From assembly GCF_014207905.1 (NCBI RefSeq), contig NZ_JACHLB010000006.1, positions 248,001-312,000 of the forward strand: DNA of 64,000 nucleotides, given 5' to 3'. The notes under the pieces are model-generated. The model saw only the letters and a list, made by a program, of their open reading frames with translations. It did not search any database and had not been told where the DNA came from. The DNA is from Flavobacterium notoginsengisoli (GTDB taxonomy: Bacteria; Bacteroidota; Bacteroidia; Flavobacteriales; Flavobacteriaceae). Numbering within the stretch: position 1 is the stretch's first letter; every line of letters starts with the position of its first letter. Shown here one piece after another: positions 1-8,328 of this stretch. A program made the translations under genes and the position numbers.

Positions 1-283
1 CATTTTCGTGATCATACCAAGAAGAAGAAATATAACTATGTGAGCCTGTGAAAACAGCCAAAACCTGATCGTTTTCTTTAAAACCTTCGGCTTGCGGATT
101 TAATTTTGAAATATGTCCTTGTAAAATTTCTTTTCCTTCGGCGTTAATCTCAAGTTCTATCGGAATATGTGTGGCACATAACTTTCCGTTAGTTTGATTG
201 ATTAAGATTCCAAAACTATTTTCTTTTATAAAAGTTCTGATTTCTTCTTGATTTTCGTTTTTGTATAAATCTGGAGTATACAT
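1..283 (-). CDS. PaiB-like FMN-binding protein (5' part only)
   Basis: The minus strand opens with ATG at 283 and stays open to the window edge, giving about 94 N-terminal residues beginning MYTPDLYKNENQEE. The pattern (MYTP start, then SFGILINQ, ATHIPIEL, LQGHISKLNPQ, VLAVFTGSHSYISSSWY) matches the N-terminal half of the PaiB / FMN-binding negative transcriptional regulator family. These are split-barrel flavin-binding proteins of roughly 200 residues. The ISSSWY segment is the conserved part near the flavin site. The family name suggests a regulator, but many members have no proven role. The rest of the gene lies left of the window. A palindromic repeat separates it from murB. Confidence 0.75.
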   Translation of the reverse strand, partial: MYTPDLYKNENQEEIRTFIKENSFGILINQTNGKLCATHIPIELEINAEGKEILQGHISKLNPQAEGFKENDQVLAVFTGSHSYISSSWYDHEN

Positions 284-298
284 TGTTGTCTTTTTTTT

Positions 299-347
299 GC
301 CACGAATTACACGAATTTAATTAGTGAAAATTCGTGTAATTCGTGGC
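299..347. repeat. CCACGAATT-type intergenic palindrome
   Basis: GCCACGAATTACACGAATTT on the left arm is the reverse complement of the right arm ending AATTCGTGGC, with a short AT-rich loop. The same family recurs at 2549-2597 and 3329-3451. It lies upstream of the PaiB-like gene and just beyond the murB stop, so it may act as a terminator-like hairpin or as an interspersed repeat. Confidence 0.85.
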
Positions 348-357
348 GAATATTTTT

Positions 358-1371
358 TTAAATCACATTTACTTCCGCTTCAATCTGAATTCCAAATTTT
401 TCAAAAACCGTTTTTTGAACTTCTTTAGAAACGGCTAAAATTTCTTGTCCCGTTGCGTTTCCATAATTTACTAAAACCAAAGCCTGGTTTTTATGAACTC
501 CCGCATCTCCAAAACGTTTTCCTTTAAAGCCAGCTTGTTCAATAAGCCAACCAGCAGGAACTTTTACTTCAGTTTCGGAAACTTCATAAAACTTCATTTC
601 TGGAAAATTCTGGTGGATTTTCTCGAAATCAGATTTGGATATAATTGGATTTTTAAAGAAGCTTCCGCTATTTCCTAATTCTTTTGGATCAGGAAGTTTG
701 CTTTGTCTGATAGCAATTACAGCGTTACTAACATCTTTTAAAGTTGGTTCCGTAATATTGTTTTTAGCCAATTCAGCTAAAATGTCTCCGTAAGAAGTAT
801 TTATTTTATGATTGCGTTTGGTTAGTTTGAAAACCACCGAAGTAATAATGTATTGATCTTTAACTTCATGTTTGAAAATACTTTCACGGTAGCCAAAATT
901 ACATTCGTCATTATTGAAAGTTCTCATTTCTTGAGTTGCAATGTTCATCGCGTCGCACGAAATAAAAGTGTCTTTAATTTCGGTTCCATAAGCGCCAATA
1001 TTCTGAACAGGCGTTGTACCAACATTTCCCGGAATAAGGGACATATTTTCTAAGCCACCAAAATTATTGTCGATTGTCCAAAGAACGAAATCGTGCCAAG
1101 TTTCGCCAGCCTGACTTTCAACCCAAACAAAATCGTCGTCTTCTTTTGTGATTTTTTTGCCTTTTAAATCAATATGAATAACCAAAGCATCAATATCTTT
1201 CGTTAAAAGCATATTGCTTCCGCCGCCCAAAATAAATTTTTTCTCGTTTTTATTTTCCGATAAAATGGTTTTCAATTCAGCAATAGAATGAACTGCAACG
1301 AATTGTTTTGCACTGGCTTCAATGCCAAAAGTATTGTGTTTTTTTAAAGAAAAATTGGATTGGATTTCCAT
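358..1371 (-). CDS. murB: UDP-N-acetylmuramate dehydrogenase MurB
   Basis: MurB reduces UDP-GlcNAc-enolpyruvate to UDP-MurNAc with NADPH and FAD, the second committed step of cytoplasmic peptidoglycan precursor synthesis. The N-terminus has HNTFGIEA, followed by the FAD-binding LGGGSNML at about residue 50 and SLIPGNVGTTPVQNIGAYG near residue 115. GNSGSFFKNP (about residue 235) contains the catalytic serine, and the C-terminal domain has PAGWLIEQAGFKG. I chose the ATG at 1371 (protein MEIQSNFSLKKHNTF, 337 residues). An upstream in-frame start at 1401 would add ten residues, but family members start close to the HNTFG motif. The gene stands alone between two palindromic repeats. Confidence 0.95.
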   Translation of the reverse strand: MEIQSNFSLKKHNTFGIEASAKQFVAVHSIAELKTILSENKNEKKFILGGGSNMLLTKDIDALVIHIDLKGKKITKEDDDFVWVESQAGETWHDFVLWTIDNNFGGLENMSLIPGNVGTTPVQNIGAYGTEIKDTFISCDAMNIATQEMRTFNNDECNFGYRESIFKHEVKDQYIITSVVFKLTKRNHKINTSYGDILAELAKNNITEPTLKDVSNAVIAIRQSKLPDPKELGNSGSFFKNPIISKSDFEKIHQNFPEMKFYEVSETEVKVPAGWLIEQAGFKGKRFGDAGVHKNQALVLVNYGNATGQEILAVSKEVQKTVFEKFGIQIEAEVNVI

Positions 1372-1424
1372 AAATAAAAGGCTTTTTAAATCTGACTTCA
1401 AAAGTAAGGATTATAATTTTTTCT

Positions 1425-1483
1425 AACCGCAAAGAGCGCAAAGTTTTACGCAAAGTTCGCAAAGCTTTGTGTTCTTTGCGGTT
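1425..1483. repeat. AACCGCAAAGA...TCTTTGCGGTT palindrome with GCAAAG iterations
   Basis: Left arm AACCGCAAAGA and right arm TCTTTGCGGTT are perfect complements. The interior carries repeated GCAAAG units (GCGCAAAG, ACGCAAAG, TCGCAAAG). It is a second family of intergenic palindrome, distinct from the CCACGAATT type, and lies between murB and the glycosyltransferase. Confidence 0.8.
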
Positions 1484-1486
1484 AAA

Positions 1487-2533
1487 TTATTTTCTATAAT
1501 TAATCAATTCGTGATATTTCTCCGAAATAATTTTCATATTAATATCATAATTGGCATTTTCTTCAACAAACTTTCTATTTCGAATAATAGTTTGGTTTCG
1601 AAATTCAGAATTTTCAAAAGACCAAATCAATTCATTTGCTAGCATTTCGATATTGTCAATTTCAATCAGTTGCCCGTTCTCCCGATGCGTAATCCAACTT
1701 TGATTTCCTGGAATATTTGAAACTATTGGATAGCAATTACAAGCCATAGCTTCAAACAAAGATGCTGAAACACCTTCTGTAATTGGCATGCTGATGTAAA
1801 TATTGGATTGCTGTAATAATTTAGGAAGTTCTGTATTCGGAATTCTTCCAGTAAAAAGTACTTTTTTTTCCATTTGAAGATCTTTTGCTAAATCTTTTAA
1901 ATGTTGCAATCTTGGTCCATCGCCAACAATTGTCAAAGAAAAATCAATTTGTGTTTGATGTAAAACTCCAAATGCTTTTAAAATAGATTCATGACGATAT
2001 TCTGGCATTAAGGAACGTGTTACAATTGCTTCAATTTTAGGAGAATTGTTTGTTGAAGGAGTAAAAATCGACAAGTCAATTCCTTTCGGAAGAATGAGAA
2101 CTTTATTCATGTCAACTCCAACTGCTTTCATGTGAATTGCCATTACAGGTCCCCACGCGTGAATTAAGTGTGCTTTTTTGAAAGCATATTTTTGAATGAA
2201 TTTTTTAAATGGATATAAAACAGATTCTTCTGGCCATAAATCGGTTCGTCCTTGTTGTGCGATTGCAATTGTTTTTGCTCCAGATAATGCGGCTAGAAAA
2301 CCGTAACTTGTGGTTCTTTCTGCAATAACCATATCTGGCTTTTCTCTTTTAATAATTTTCTGAATGGCAAAAGGAGAGAAGAGATACTCCAAAATGCGTT
2401 TGAATCTTTGATTGTTTGGTGTTTGAAGTTCCCAAGTAATAATTTCAAAATCGCCAAATTCTTTCAGGCCTTTCATCCAAGTTATGGCGTCGGCGCGGTA
2501 AGATTCTCCAAGAAAAAGTATTTTTCTTTTCAT
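1487..2533 (-). CDS. GT4-type glycosyltransferase
   Basis: This 348-residue protein has the two-Rossmann layout of family 4 glycosyltransferases. The N-terminal acceptor half begins MKRKILFLGESYRADA. The C-terminal donor half contains VTRSLMPEYRHESILKAF, LTIVGDGPRLQHL (about residue 205) and the terminal EGVSASLFEAMACNCYPIVS (about residue 255). That last segment carries the EX7E-type sugar-nucleotide motif. It probably transfers a sugar to a surface polysaccharide or lipid on the cytoplasmic face. The acceptor and sugar cannot be read from sequence. No polysaccharide cluster surrounds it, so its pathway is open. Confidence 0.85.
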   Translation of the reverse strand: MKRKILFLGESYRADAITWMKGLKEFGDFEIITWELQTPNNQRFKRILEYLFSPFAIQKIIKREKPDMVIAERTTSYGFLAALSGAKTIAIAQQGRTDLWPEESVLYPFKKFIQKYAFKKAHLIHAWGPVMAIHMKAVGVDMNKVLILPKGIDLSIFTPSTNNSPKIEAIVTRSLMPEYRHESILKAFGVLHQTQIDFSLTIVGDGPRLQHLKDLAKDLQMEKKVLFTGRIPNTELPKLLQQSNIYISMPITEGVSASLFEAMACNCYPIVSNIPGNQSWITHRENGQLIEIDNIEMLANELIWSFENSEFRNQTIIRNRKFVEENANYDINMKIISEKYHELINYRK

Positions 2534-2548
2534 TTATAAAAAAATTTC

Positions 2549-2597
2549 CGCCACGAATTCACGAATTGATTTTTGATAAATTCGTGAATTCGTGGCG
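2549..2597. repeat. CCACGAATT-type intergenic palindrome
   Basis: CGCCACGAATTCACGAAT at the left is the exact reverse complement of ATTCGTGAATTCGTGGCG at the right, with a loop of about 13 bases. It is the same family as the repeat at 299-347 and fills nearly the whole gap between the DUF2461 gene and the glycosyltransferase. Confidence 0.88.
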
Positions 2598-2605
2598 ATT
2601 TATTT

Positions 2606-3280
2606 TTACTCTTCAGTTTCTAAAGCACGGTTTATAAACTCATTCAGCGGTTTTAGAGCAATAAGTTTCTTACTCATTTTTTCTACGAAATCTTTCTTTG
2701 TAACTTCAGAAATGTCATAAGGTTGCGTCGCGGTAAAGCTTTTTAATTTTAAAAACTCAATTGCAGGATGATCTTTTTCATAACCGCGTGGCATGCTTTT
2801 TAGAGAATTATTCTCATTGATATCTAAGCTTCCAAATTCTTTTTTGAAGTTTTTATCGTTTAAAATTTCCTGCAAATCATCATAGAAAAAAGCAATTTCT
2901 TTACGCACTTTTTTTAAATCTTCCGCTTCAGGCGAATAAAATCCTCCAGCAATAAAACTAGCTCCCTTCTCGATATGCACATAATATCCTGCACGATTTG
3001 CGCCTTTTGCACCTGCCGAAAGCCAAACTCCTAAATGCGCCTTGTATGGAGATTTATCTTTAGAAAAACGAATGTCACGATTGATTCTAAAAGTACAATT
3101 TTTAACTTCCAATAATTCTAATGAAGGATCAAGCGGTTTCATGGCATCCAAAAAATCGCTTACCAATTGGTGGTAGTCTTTTTTGAAAACTTCGTATCGT
3201 TTTTTATTTTCCTGAAACCATTCTCTATTATTGTTTCTTTTTAAATCGTCTAAAAATTGCAATGATTCTTTCGTTAGCAT
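2606..3280 (-). CDS. DUF2461 family protein
   Basis: The 224-residue protein is recognisable as DUF2461. It has FLDDLKRNNNREWFQENKKRYE near the N-terminus (only part of the conserved NNREWF block is listed here), then FRINRDIRFSKDKSPYKAHLG at about residue 63 and AGYYVHIEKGASFIAGGFYSPE at about residue 97. Members are about 220 residues and have no established biochemical role. No signal peptide or membrane segment is visible, so it is probably cytosolic. It is flanked by two palindromic repeats and appears to be a single-gene unit. Confidence 0.85.
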   Translation of the reverse strand: MLTKESLQFLDDLKRNNNREWFQENKKRYEVFKKDYHQLVSDFLDAMKPLDPSLELLEVKNCTFRINRDIRFSKDKSPYKAHLGVWLSAGAKGANRAGYYVHIEKGASFIAGGFYSPEAEDLKKVRKEIAFFYDDLQEILNDKNFKKEFGSLDINENNSLKSMPRGYEKDHPAIEFLKLKSFTATQPYDISEVTKKDFVEKMSKKLIALKPLNEFINRALETEE

Positions 3281-3328
3281 ATTTTATATTTTTGATTGCA
3301 GTTATTTTTTTAATTCGTTTTTTTGTTT

Positions 3329-3451
3329 GCCACGAATTACACGAATTTACACTAATTTACACTAATTTTTTAATTGCTTATCGATCAACTTTGACAAAGT
3401 TCTAGACTTTGTCAAAGTTTTTAATTAGCGTAAATTCGTGAAATTCGTGGC
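3329..3451. repeat. Nested palindrome: CCACGAATT arms around an internal hairpin
   Basis: The outer arms GCCACGAATT (3329) and AATTCGTGGC (ending 3451) are complementary. Inside them sits a second perfect inverted repeat, AACTTTGACAAAGT / ACTTTGTCAAAGTT (3387-3419), separated by TCTAG. The outer arms also contain partial copies of the ACACTAATTT/AAATT repeat. It fills the gap between recF and the DUF2461 gene. Confidence 0.85.
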
Positions 3452-3460
3452 GAAAAAACT

Positions 3461-4540
3461 TTATAAATTGAAAATTTTATAACTCTGATGTGTCGATTTT
3501 ACAATAGCTTCGGTTCTTTCAGGATGTGTGTCCGAAATAAAAAGCTGTCCGAAAGTTTCGCTGTTTACCATTTCTACAATTTTGGCAACACGCGTTTCGT
3601 CTAGTTTGTCAAAAATATCATCAAACAAGAGAATTGGCTTTACGCCGCTTTGTTTTTTTAGAAATTCGAATTGAGCCAATTTTAAAGCAATCAAAAAAGA
3701 TTTTTGCTGTCCTTGAGATCCAAATTTTTTTATCGGATGTGAATCAATTTCAAAAGATAAATCATCTTTATGAACTCCGACCGTTGTATATTGAAGCACG
3801 CGATCTTTGTTGATGTTTTCTTGCAGAAGAGTCAAAAGGTCTTTTTCGAACAAATGGCTTTCGTAAACCAATTGTACACTTTCTTCAGATCCAGTGATGG
3901 CTTGATGATGCTTATTAAATATAGGTATAAATTGTTCTAGAAATTCTTTTCTCTTTTCGAAAATCGATTTTCCGTAACCTTGCAATTGTTCGTTATATAT
4001 AGATAAGGTGTCGTTTTCAAATACACGATTCAAAGCAAAATATTTCAAAAGAGCATTTCGCTGGGTAATTACTTTCTGGTACAATATCAATTCATGAAGA
4101 TAATTGGAGTCTAACTGCGAAATCACACTATCCATAAATTTACGACGCGTTTCGCTGCCTTCCACAATCAAATCTCTATCGGCTGGTGAAATAATGACTA
4201 GCGGAACAAACCCAATATGATCTGAGAATTTGTCGTATGCTTTTCCGTTTCTTTTTAGAACCTTCTTTTGCCCTTTTTTTAAACTGCATACAATTTGCTC
4301 AGTTCTTTCGTTCTTTTCCAGTTCGGCATCAATTACAAAAAAATCTTCTCCGTGTTTGATGTTTTGAACTGCAAGAGGATTAAAATAACTTTTCCCGTAT
4401 GCTAAATGATAAATAGCATCTAATACATTGGTTTTTCCGATACCATTTTTTCCCACAAAACAGTTGATTTTGATGTCGAAATCAAAACTTGCTTCAGAAA
4501 AGTTTTTATAATTGAATAAAGATATTTTGTTTAAATGCAT
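3461..4540 (-). CDS. recF: DNA replication and repair protein RecF
   Basis: RecF is an SMC-like ATPase that helps load RecA on gapped DNA during recombinational repair. This 359-residue protein starts MHLNKISLFNYKNF. It has Walker A GKNGIGKTN at residues 30-38, the ABC-type signature region KKFGSQGQQKSFLIALKLAQ near residue 270 and Walker B PILLFDDIFDKLDE near residue 300, a DDxxxxLD signature of RecF. Length and motif order are normal. It is divergent from the TPR gene downstream on the plus strand, and about 240 bases separate their starts. Confidence 0.95.
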   Translation of the reverse strand: MHLNKISLFNYKNFSEASFDFDIKINCFVGKNGIGKTNVLDAIYHLAYGKSYFNPLAVQNIKHGEDFFVIDAELEKNERTEQIVCSLKKGQKKVLKRNGKAYDKFSDHIGFVPLVIISPADRDLIVEGSETRRKFMDSVISQLDSNYLHELILYQKVITQRNALLKYFALNRVFENDTLSIYNEQLQGYGKSIFEKRKEFLEQFIPIFNKHHQAITGSEESVQLVYESHLFEKDLLTLLQENINKDRVLQYTTVGVHKDDLSFEIDSHPIKKFGSQGQQKSFLIALKLAQFEFLKKQSGVKPILLFDDIFDKLDETRVAKIVEMVNSETFGQLFISDTHPERTEAIVKSTHQSYKIFNL

Positions 4541-4752
4541 TTTTTAGGGACTCAATAGGTAAAATTTACTGATTTGAACCAGTGGAAATTTGAGGGTGCA
4601 AATTACCGAAAATTATTGATATAATTGGTCTGAGAGCAATTCTCGTCTGATTTATTTTAACGCTTAAGCGAAAGAAAAAACGAATACCAAAAATAATTCC
4701 TTTAAATAAGTGATAAAATTGAAATTTTTTACGTCATTTTCAATAAAAATTT

Positions 4753-4760
4753 TATTTTTG
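4753..4760 (+). promoter_or_regulatory. Putative -7 box TATTTTTG
   Basis: TATTTTTG fits the Bacteroidota TAnnTTTG -7 consensus. It lies 22 bases before the ATG of the TPR protein, in the 241-base divergent gap with recF. No convincing TTG -33 element was seen at the usual spacing. Confidence 0.5.
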
Positions 4761-4782
4761 CCGTTCACTAAATAAATTTTAA

Positions 4783-5562
4783 ATGGCAACTTACAATAAA
4801 AGAGGATATAAGACACCAAAAGAGAAGGAAGTAAAAGAGGTTACTGAAGAACAACAAGTGGTTATTGACGAAAAAGACAGCACAACAGCTGGTGTTTTCT
4901 CAAAACTAGATGAGACAGCTTCAAAAACTGAGGATTGGGTGGCTAAAAATCAAAAAATCATTATTGGTTTAGTGGCTGGTATTGCTGTTGCTACAATTGG
5001 GTATTTGGCTTACCAAAAATTCATTGCAACTCCAAAACAAGAAGAAGCTGCAAGTGAAATGTTCGTTGCTCAGCAAAACTTTGAAAAAGCTGTAAATGGT
5101 GTTTCTAGCGATTCATTATTCAAATTATCATTAAACGGTTCAGAAGGTAAATTCGGATTTATTAAAATCGCAGACGAATATTCTGGAACAGATGCAGGAA
5201 ATTTAGCAAACTACTACGCGGGTATCGCTTACTTGAATACAGGTAAATACGATGAGGCAATTAAATATTTAGGAGAGTTTAAATCTGAAGATTTAATCTT
5301 AAGTGCTTTAGCTAAAGGTGCAACAGGAGACGCTTATTCTCAAAAAAATCAGCAAAAAGAAGCTTTAGATTTTTATGTGAAAGCTGCTGAATCTAACAAA
5401 AACGATTTTACAACACCACGTTTCTTATTAAAAGCGGCTAAAACAGCTTTAGCTTTAGGTCAGAAAGAAGATGCTTTGAAATATTTAAATGATATCAAAG
5501 ACAATTACGATACTGCTCCAGAAGCAGCATCTGTTGATGCTTTGATTGGATTAGCTCAATAA
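4783..5562 (+). CDS. Single-pass membrane protein with TPR domain (YfgM-like)
   Basis: The 259-residue protein has a charged cytoplasmic N-terminus (about 55 residues rich in K and E). One transmembrane helix follows at about residues 58-77 (IIIGLVAGIAVATIGYLAYQ). The rest is an alpha-helical C-terminal domain with TPR-like repeats: NYYAGIAYLNTGKYDEAIKY, KGATGDAYSQKNQQKEALDF and KTALALGQKEDALKYL. The architecture resembles YfgM/ancillary SecYEG translocon subunits. That relation is architectural inference; a general scaffolding role is all the sequence supports. It sits about 80 bases upstream of ribH in the same direction. Confidence 0.75.
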   Translation: MATYNKRGYKTPKEKEVKEVTEEQQVVIDEKDSTTAGVFSKLDETASKTEDWVAKNQKIIIGLVAGIAVATIGYLAYQKFIATPKQEEAASEMFVAQQNFEKAVNGVSSDSLFKLSLNGSEGKFGFIKIADEYSGTDAGNLANYYAGIAYLNTGKYDEAIKYLGEFKSEDLILSALAKGATGDAYSQKNQQKEALDFYVKAAESNKNDFTTPRFLLKAAKTALALGQKEDALKYLNDIKDNYDTAPEAASVDALIGLAQ

Positions 5563-5643
5563 AAATTTTAGACTTTAGATTTAAGATTGTAGATTTGTAG
5601 TTACGAATCTATATTCTAAAATAAAAAATCTAAAATATTACAG

Positions 5644-6216
5644 ATGGCTACTGAAAATAAAAATCTATCAGAATACGATAAAAACACAATCCCAAACGCG
5701 AAAGACTTTCGGTTTGGGATTGTTGTTTCTGAATGGAATGAAACTATAACAGAAGGGCTTTACAATGGTGCTTTTGATGCATTAATTGATTGCGAAGTTC
5801 CTGCTCAGCAAATTATTCGTTGGAATGTTCCAGGAAGTTTTGAATTAATCTACGGAGCAAAAAAAATGCTTCAAACCCAGAATGTTGATGCGGTAATCGT
5901 AATTGGATGCGTAATTCAAGGAGAAACCAAACATTTTGATTTTGTTTGCGAAGGTGTTACACAAGGAATAAAAGACTTAAATGTTCAAACTGATATTCCG
6001 GTTATTTTCTGTGTTTTAACAGATAATAACATGCAGCAGTCTATCGATAGAAGTGGCGGTGTTCACGGAAACAAAGGTACTGAAGCTGCAATTGCTGCAA
6101 TAAAAATGGCTTATATTCGCCAGCAGGCTTCAATAGCTCATGCTTACAATCAGCCATTATTAACTTCTGGAGCGCTTCAAATTGAAGATTCTCCAAAGAA
6201 AATTGAGAACGAATAA
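5644..6216 (+). CDS. ribH: 6,7-dimethyl-8-ribityllumazine synthase
   Basis: RibH condenses 5-amino-6-ribitylamino-uracil with 3,4-dihydroxy-2-butanone 4-phosphate in riboflavin synthesis and forms pentameric or icosahedral shells. Visible motifs are FRFGIVVSEWNETITEGLYNGA (start of the Rossmann-like core; key residues W and N), VPGSFELIYGAKKM near residue 65, and GCVIQGETKHFDFV near residue 97, which holds the catalytic His. HGNKGTEAA lies near residue 142. The chain is 190 residues against the usual 155-165. The excess is an N-terminal arm and a 30-residue charged C-terminal tail after the helical end, common in Bacteroidota. A strong terminator follows it. Confidence 0.95.
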   Translation: MATENKNLSEYDKNTIPNAKDFRFGIVVSEWNETITEGLYNGAFDALIDCEVPAQQIIRWNVPGSFELIYGAKKMLQTQNVDAVIVIGCVIQGETKHFDFVCEGVTQGIKDLNVQTDIPVIFCVLTDNNMQQSIDRSGGVHGNKGTEAAIAAIKMAYIRQQASIAHAYNQPLLTSGALQIEDSPKKIENE

Positions 6217-6238
6217 ACACATTTGTTTTAAAAATATT

Positions 6239-6276
6239 AAAACCTATACTGTGTCATAACGGTATAGGTTTTTTTG
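6239..6276 (+). terminator. Rho-independent terminator after ribH
   Basis: AAACCTATAC pairs with GTATAGGTTT around a short loop and runs into TTTTTTTG and further T tracts. It lies 23 bases after the ribH stop and insulates mutL. Confidence 0.9.
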
Positions 6277-6321
6277 TTTTTTTTATGATTATTCTTATTC
6301 TAAAAGCCAATCAAAATTTAC

Positions 6322-6329
6322 TAAATTTG
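6322..6329 (+). promoter_or_regulatory. Putative -7 box TAAATTTG for mutL
   Basis: TAAATTTG matches TAnnTTTG, 52 bases before the mutL ATG and downstream of the ribH terminator. The -33 region shows no clear TTG. Confidence 0.5.
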
Positions 6330-6381
6330 TACTTCTTGGTTGGAAAAAACCGAATCTAATCTTTAAAACTTTTTTTGCTTA

Positions 6382-8328
6382 ATGTCGAGTATTATTCAAT
6401 TGCTTCCTGATCACGTTGCTAACCAAATTGCTGCTGGAGAAGTGGTTCAAAGACCAGCTTCTGTAGTAAAAGAGTTGTTAGAAAACGCTGTTGATGCGAA
6501 AGCGACTGATATTAAATTAATCATCAAAGATGCTGGTAAATCTTTGGTGCAGGTTATAGATAATGGGGTTGGAATGACCGTTACAGATGCACGTTTATGT
6601 TTTGCGCGTCATGCCACTTCAAAAATTCGTCAAGCAGAAGATTTGTTTTCGCTTGGAACAAAAGGTTTTCGTGGCGAGGCTTTGGCTTCTATAGCGGCGA
6701 TTGCACACATGGAAATGAAAACCAAGCAAGATCAGGACGAACTAGGGACACATATTGTTATAGAAGGAAGTAAATTTGTTTCGCAAGAAGTGGCAGTTTT
6801 GCCAAAAGGGACTTCATTTGCAGTTAAGAATTTGTTTTTTAATATTCCAGCCCGACGCAACTTCTTAAAATCAGACACAGTCGAATTTCGTCATGTTATG
6901 GACGAATTTCAGCGTGTAGCGTTGGCACATCCTAATATTCATTTTAGCTTTTATCATAACGGAAGCGAATTGTACAATCTTCCTGCAGCGGGATATCGCC
7001 AAAGAATTGTTGGTATTATGTCTGGTAAAACCAATGAGAAATTGGTTCCTGTAAGTGAAGAAACTGATATTATTAGTATTCAAGGGTTTGTTTGCAAACC
7101 TGAATTTGCAAAGAAAAATAGAGGAGAGCAGTTCTTTTTTGTAAACGATCGTTTCATAAAAAGTGGTTACTTGCATCATGCAGTAATGGCTGCTTATGAC
7201 GGATTATTGAAAGATGGTTCTCAACCAAGTTATTTCTTGTATCTGCAAGTTCCTCCAAACACAATTGATATCAATATTCATCCAACAAAAACAGAAATTA
7301 AGTTTGATGATGAATCTGCGTTATATGCTATTTTAAGAGCCTCAATCAAACATAGTTTGGGACAGTTTAATGTTGCGCCAGTTTTAGATTTTGATAGAGA
7401 TTCGAATCTAGATACGCCATATCATTATAAAGATATGGAAGCAGAAACGCCAACGATTCAGGTAGATGGCACTTTTAATCCGTTTACAGACGATAAAACC
7501 AATCAGCATTATAGTAAAGCGGGTTCAGGATCAGGTTCGGGAAGTTATAGTTCTGGATCTTCTTCATCGTCTTCTTATTCTGGTTCGGGTTCAAGCTCTT
7601 CTTATTCGGGTTATTCTAAACGAGTTGAACCAACGGCAAGTTGGGAAAGTTTATATGTTGGTTTGGATACAGAAAATCCTGAAGCTATAGAAAGTTCACC
7701 ATTTACATTCGAAAATGAAGAAGTTACCTCTTCTTTGTTTAATGATGATGAGATTGAGCAATCGACTCAAAAAACCTATCAAATTCACAAAAAATACATT
7801 GTTTCGCCAATAAAATCAGGGATGGTGATTGTTGATCAACATCGTGCGCACCAGCGTATTTTATACGAGCAATTTTTGCTGAATATGACAGTTAATCAGG
7901 CTTCTAGCCAGCAATTGCTCTTTCCGTTAGATTTATTTTATTCGGCAACAGAAATGAAATTGATTGAAGAACTGAAACCTTCTTTAGAAACAACAGGTTT
8001 TGTTTTTGATGAAAGTAAAACCGATCATATTGTAGTTTCGGGAATTCCTGTAAATATTACAGAAAGCGAAGTTTCTCTTGTAATCGAACAATTATTGAGC
8101 GATTTGCAAGATGGAATTCCGGCAAGCAGCTACAGTCAAAACGATACCATTGCCAAATCTATGGCAAAAAGTTTAGCGGTTAAAACGGGATCTTATTTAA
8201 CTGAAAAAGAACAAGATAATTTAGTAAACGGTTTGTTTGCTTGTAAAGATCCAAATATTTCACCTTTTCAAAAACCAACTTTCATCACGATGCGTGTGGA
8301 AGATATAGATAAAAAGTTTGCCTTATGA
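6382..8328 (+). CDS. mutL: DNA mismatch repair protein MutL
   Basis: MutL couples mismatch recognition by MutS to strand removal. The N-terminal GHKL ATPase shows IAAGEVVQRPASVVKELLEN (motif I; catalytic Glu), DNGVGM (motif II) and TKGFRGEALASIAA (motif III) within the first 110 residues. HPTKTEIKF near residue 300 ends the ATPase/transducer. Residues about 382-412 are an extreme Ser/Gly/Tyr linker. The C-terminal dimerisation domain begins near residue 475. Its DQHRAHQRILYE deviates from the DQHA-x2-E-x4-E endonuclease motif (Q at the first Glu), so nicking activity cannot be assumed. The 648-residue length is normal. Its stop overlaps the next ATG (ATGA). Confidence 0.95.
   Translation: MSSIIQLLPDHVANQIAAGEVVQRPASVVKELLENAVDAKATDIKLIIKDAGKSLVQVIDNGVGMTVTDARLCFARHATSKIRQAEDLFSLGTKGFRGEALASIAAIAHMEMKTKQDQDELGTHIVIEGSKFVSQEVAVLPKGTSFAVKNLFFNIPARRNFLKSDTVEFRHVMDEFQRVALAHPNIHFSFYHNGSELYNLPAAGYRQRIVGIMSGKTNEKLVPVSEETDIISIQGFVCKPEFAKKNRGEQFFFVNDRFIKSGYLHHAVMAAYDGLLKDGSQPSYFLYLQVPPNTIDINIHPTKTEIKFDDESALYAILRASIKHSLGQFNVAPVLDFDRDSNLDTPYHYKDMEAETPTIQVDGTFNPFTDDKTNQHYSKAGSGSGSGSYSSGSSSSSSYSGSGSSSSYSGYSKRVEPTASWESLYVGLDTENPEAIESSPFTFENEEVTSSLFNDDEIEQSTQKTYQIHKKYIVSPIKSGMVIVDQHRAHQRILYEQFLLNMTVNQASSQQLLFPLDLFYSATEMKLIEELKPSLETTGFVFDESKTDHIVVSGIPVNITESEVSLVIEQLLSDLQDGIPASSYSQNDTIAKSMAKSLAVKTGSYLTEKEQDNLVNGLFACKDPNISPFQKPTFITMRVEDIDKKFAL

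Noticed and set aside
6871..7179. 102-codon minus-strand frame within mutL
   Set aside because: It lies wholly inside the conserved MutL ATPase region on the other strand, with no family resemblance.
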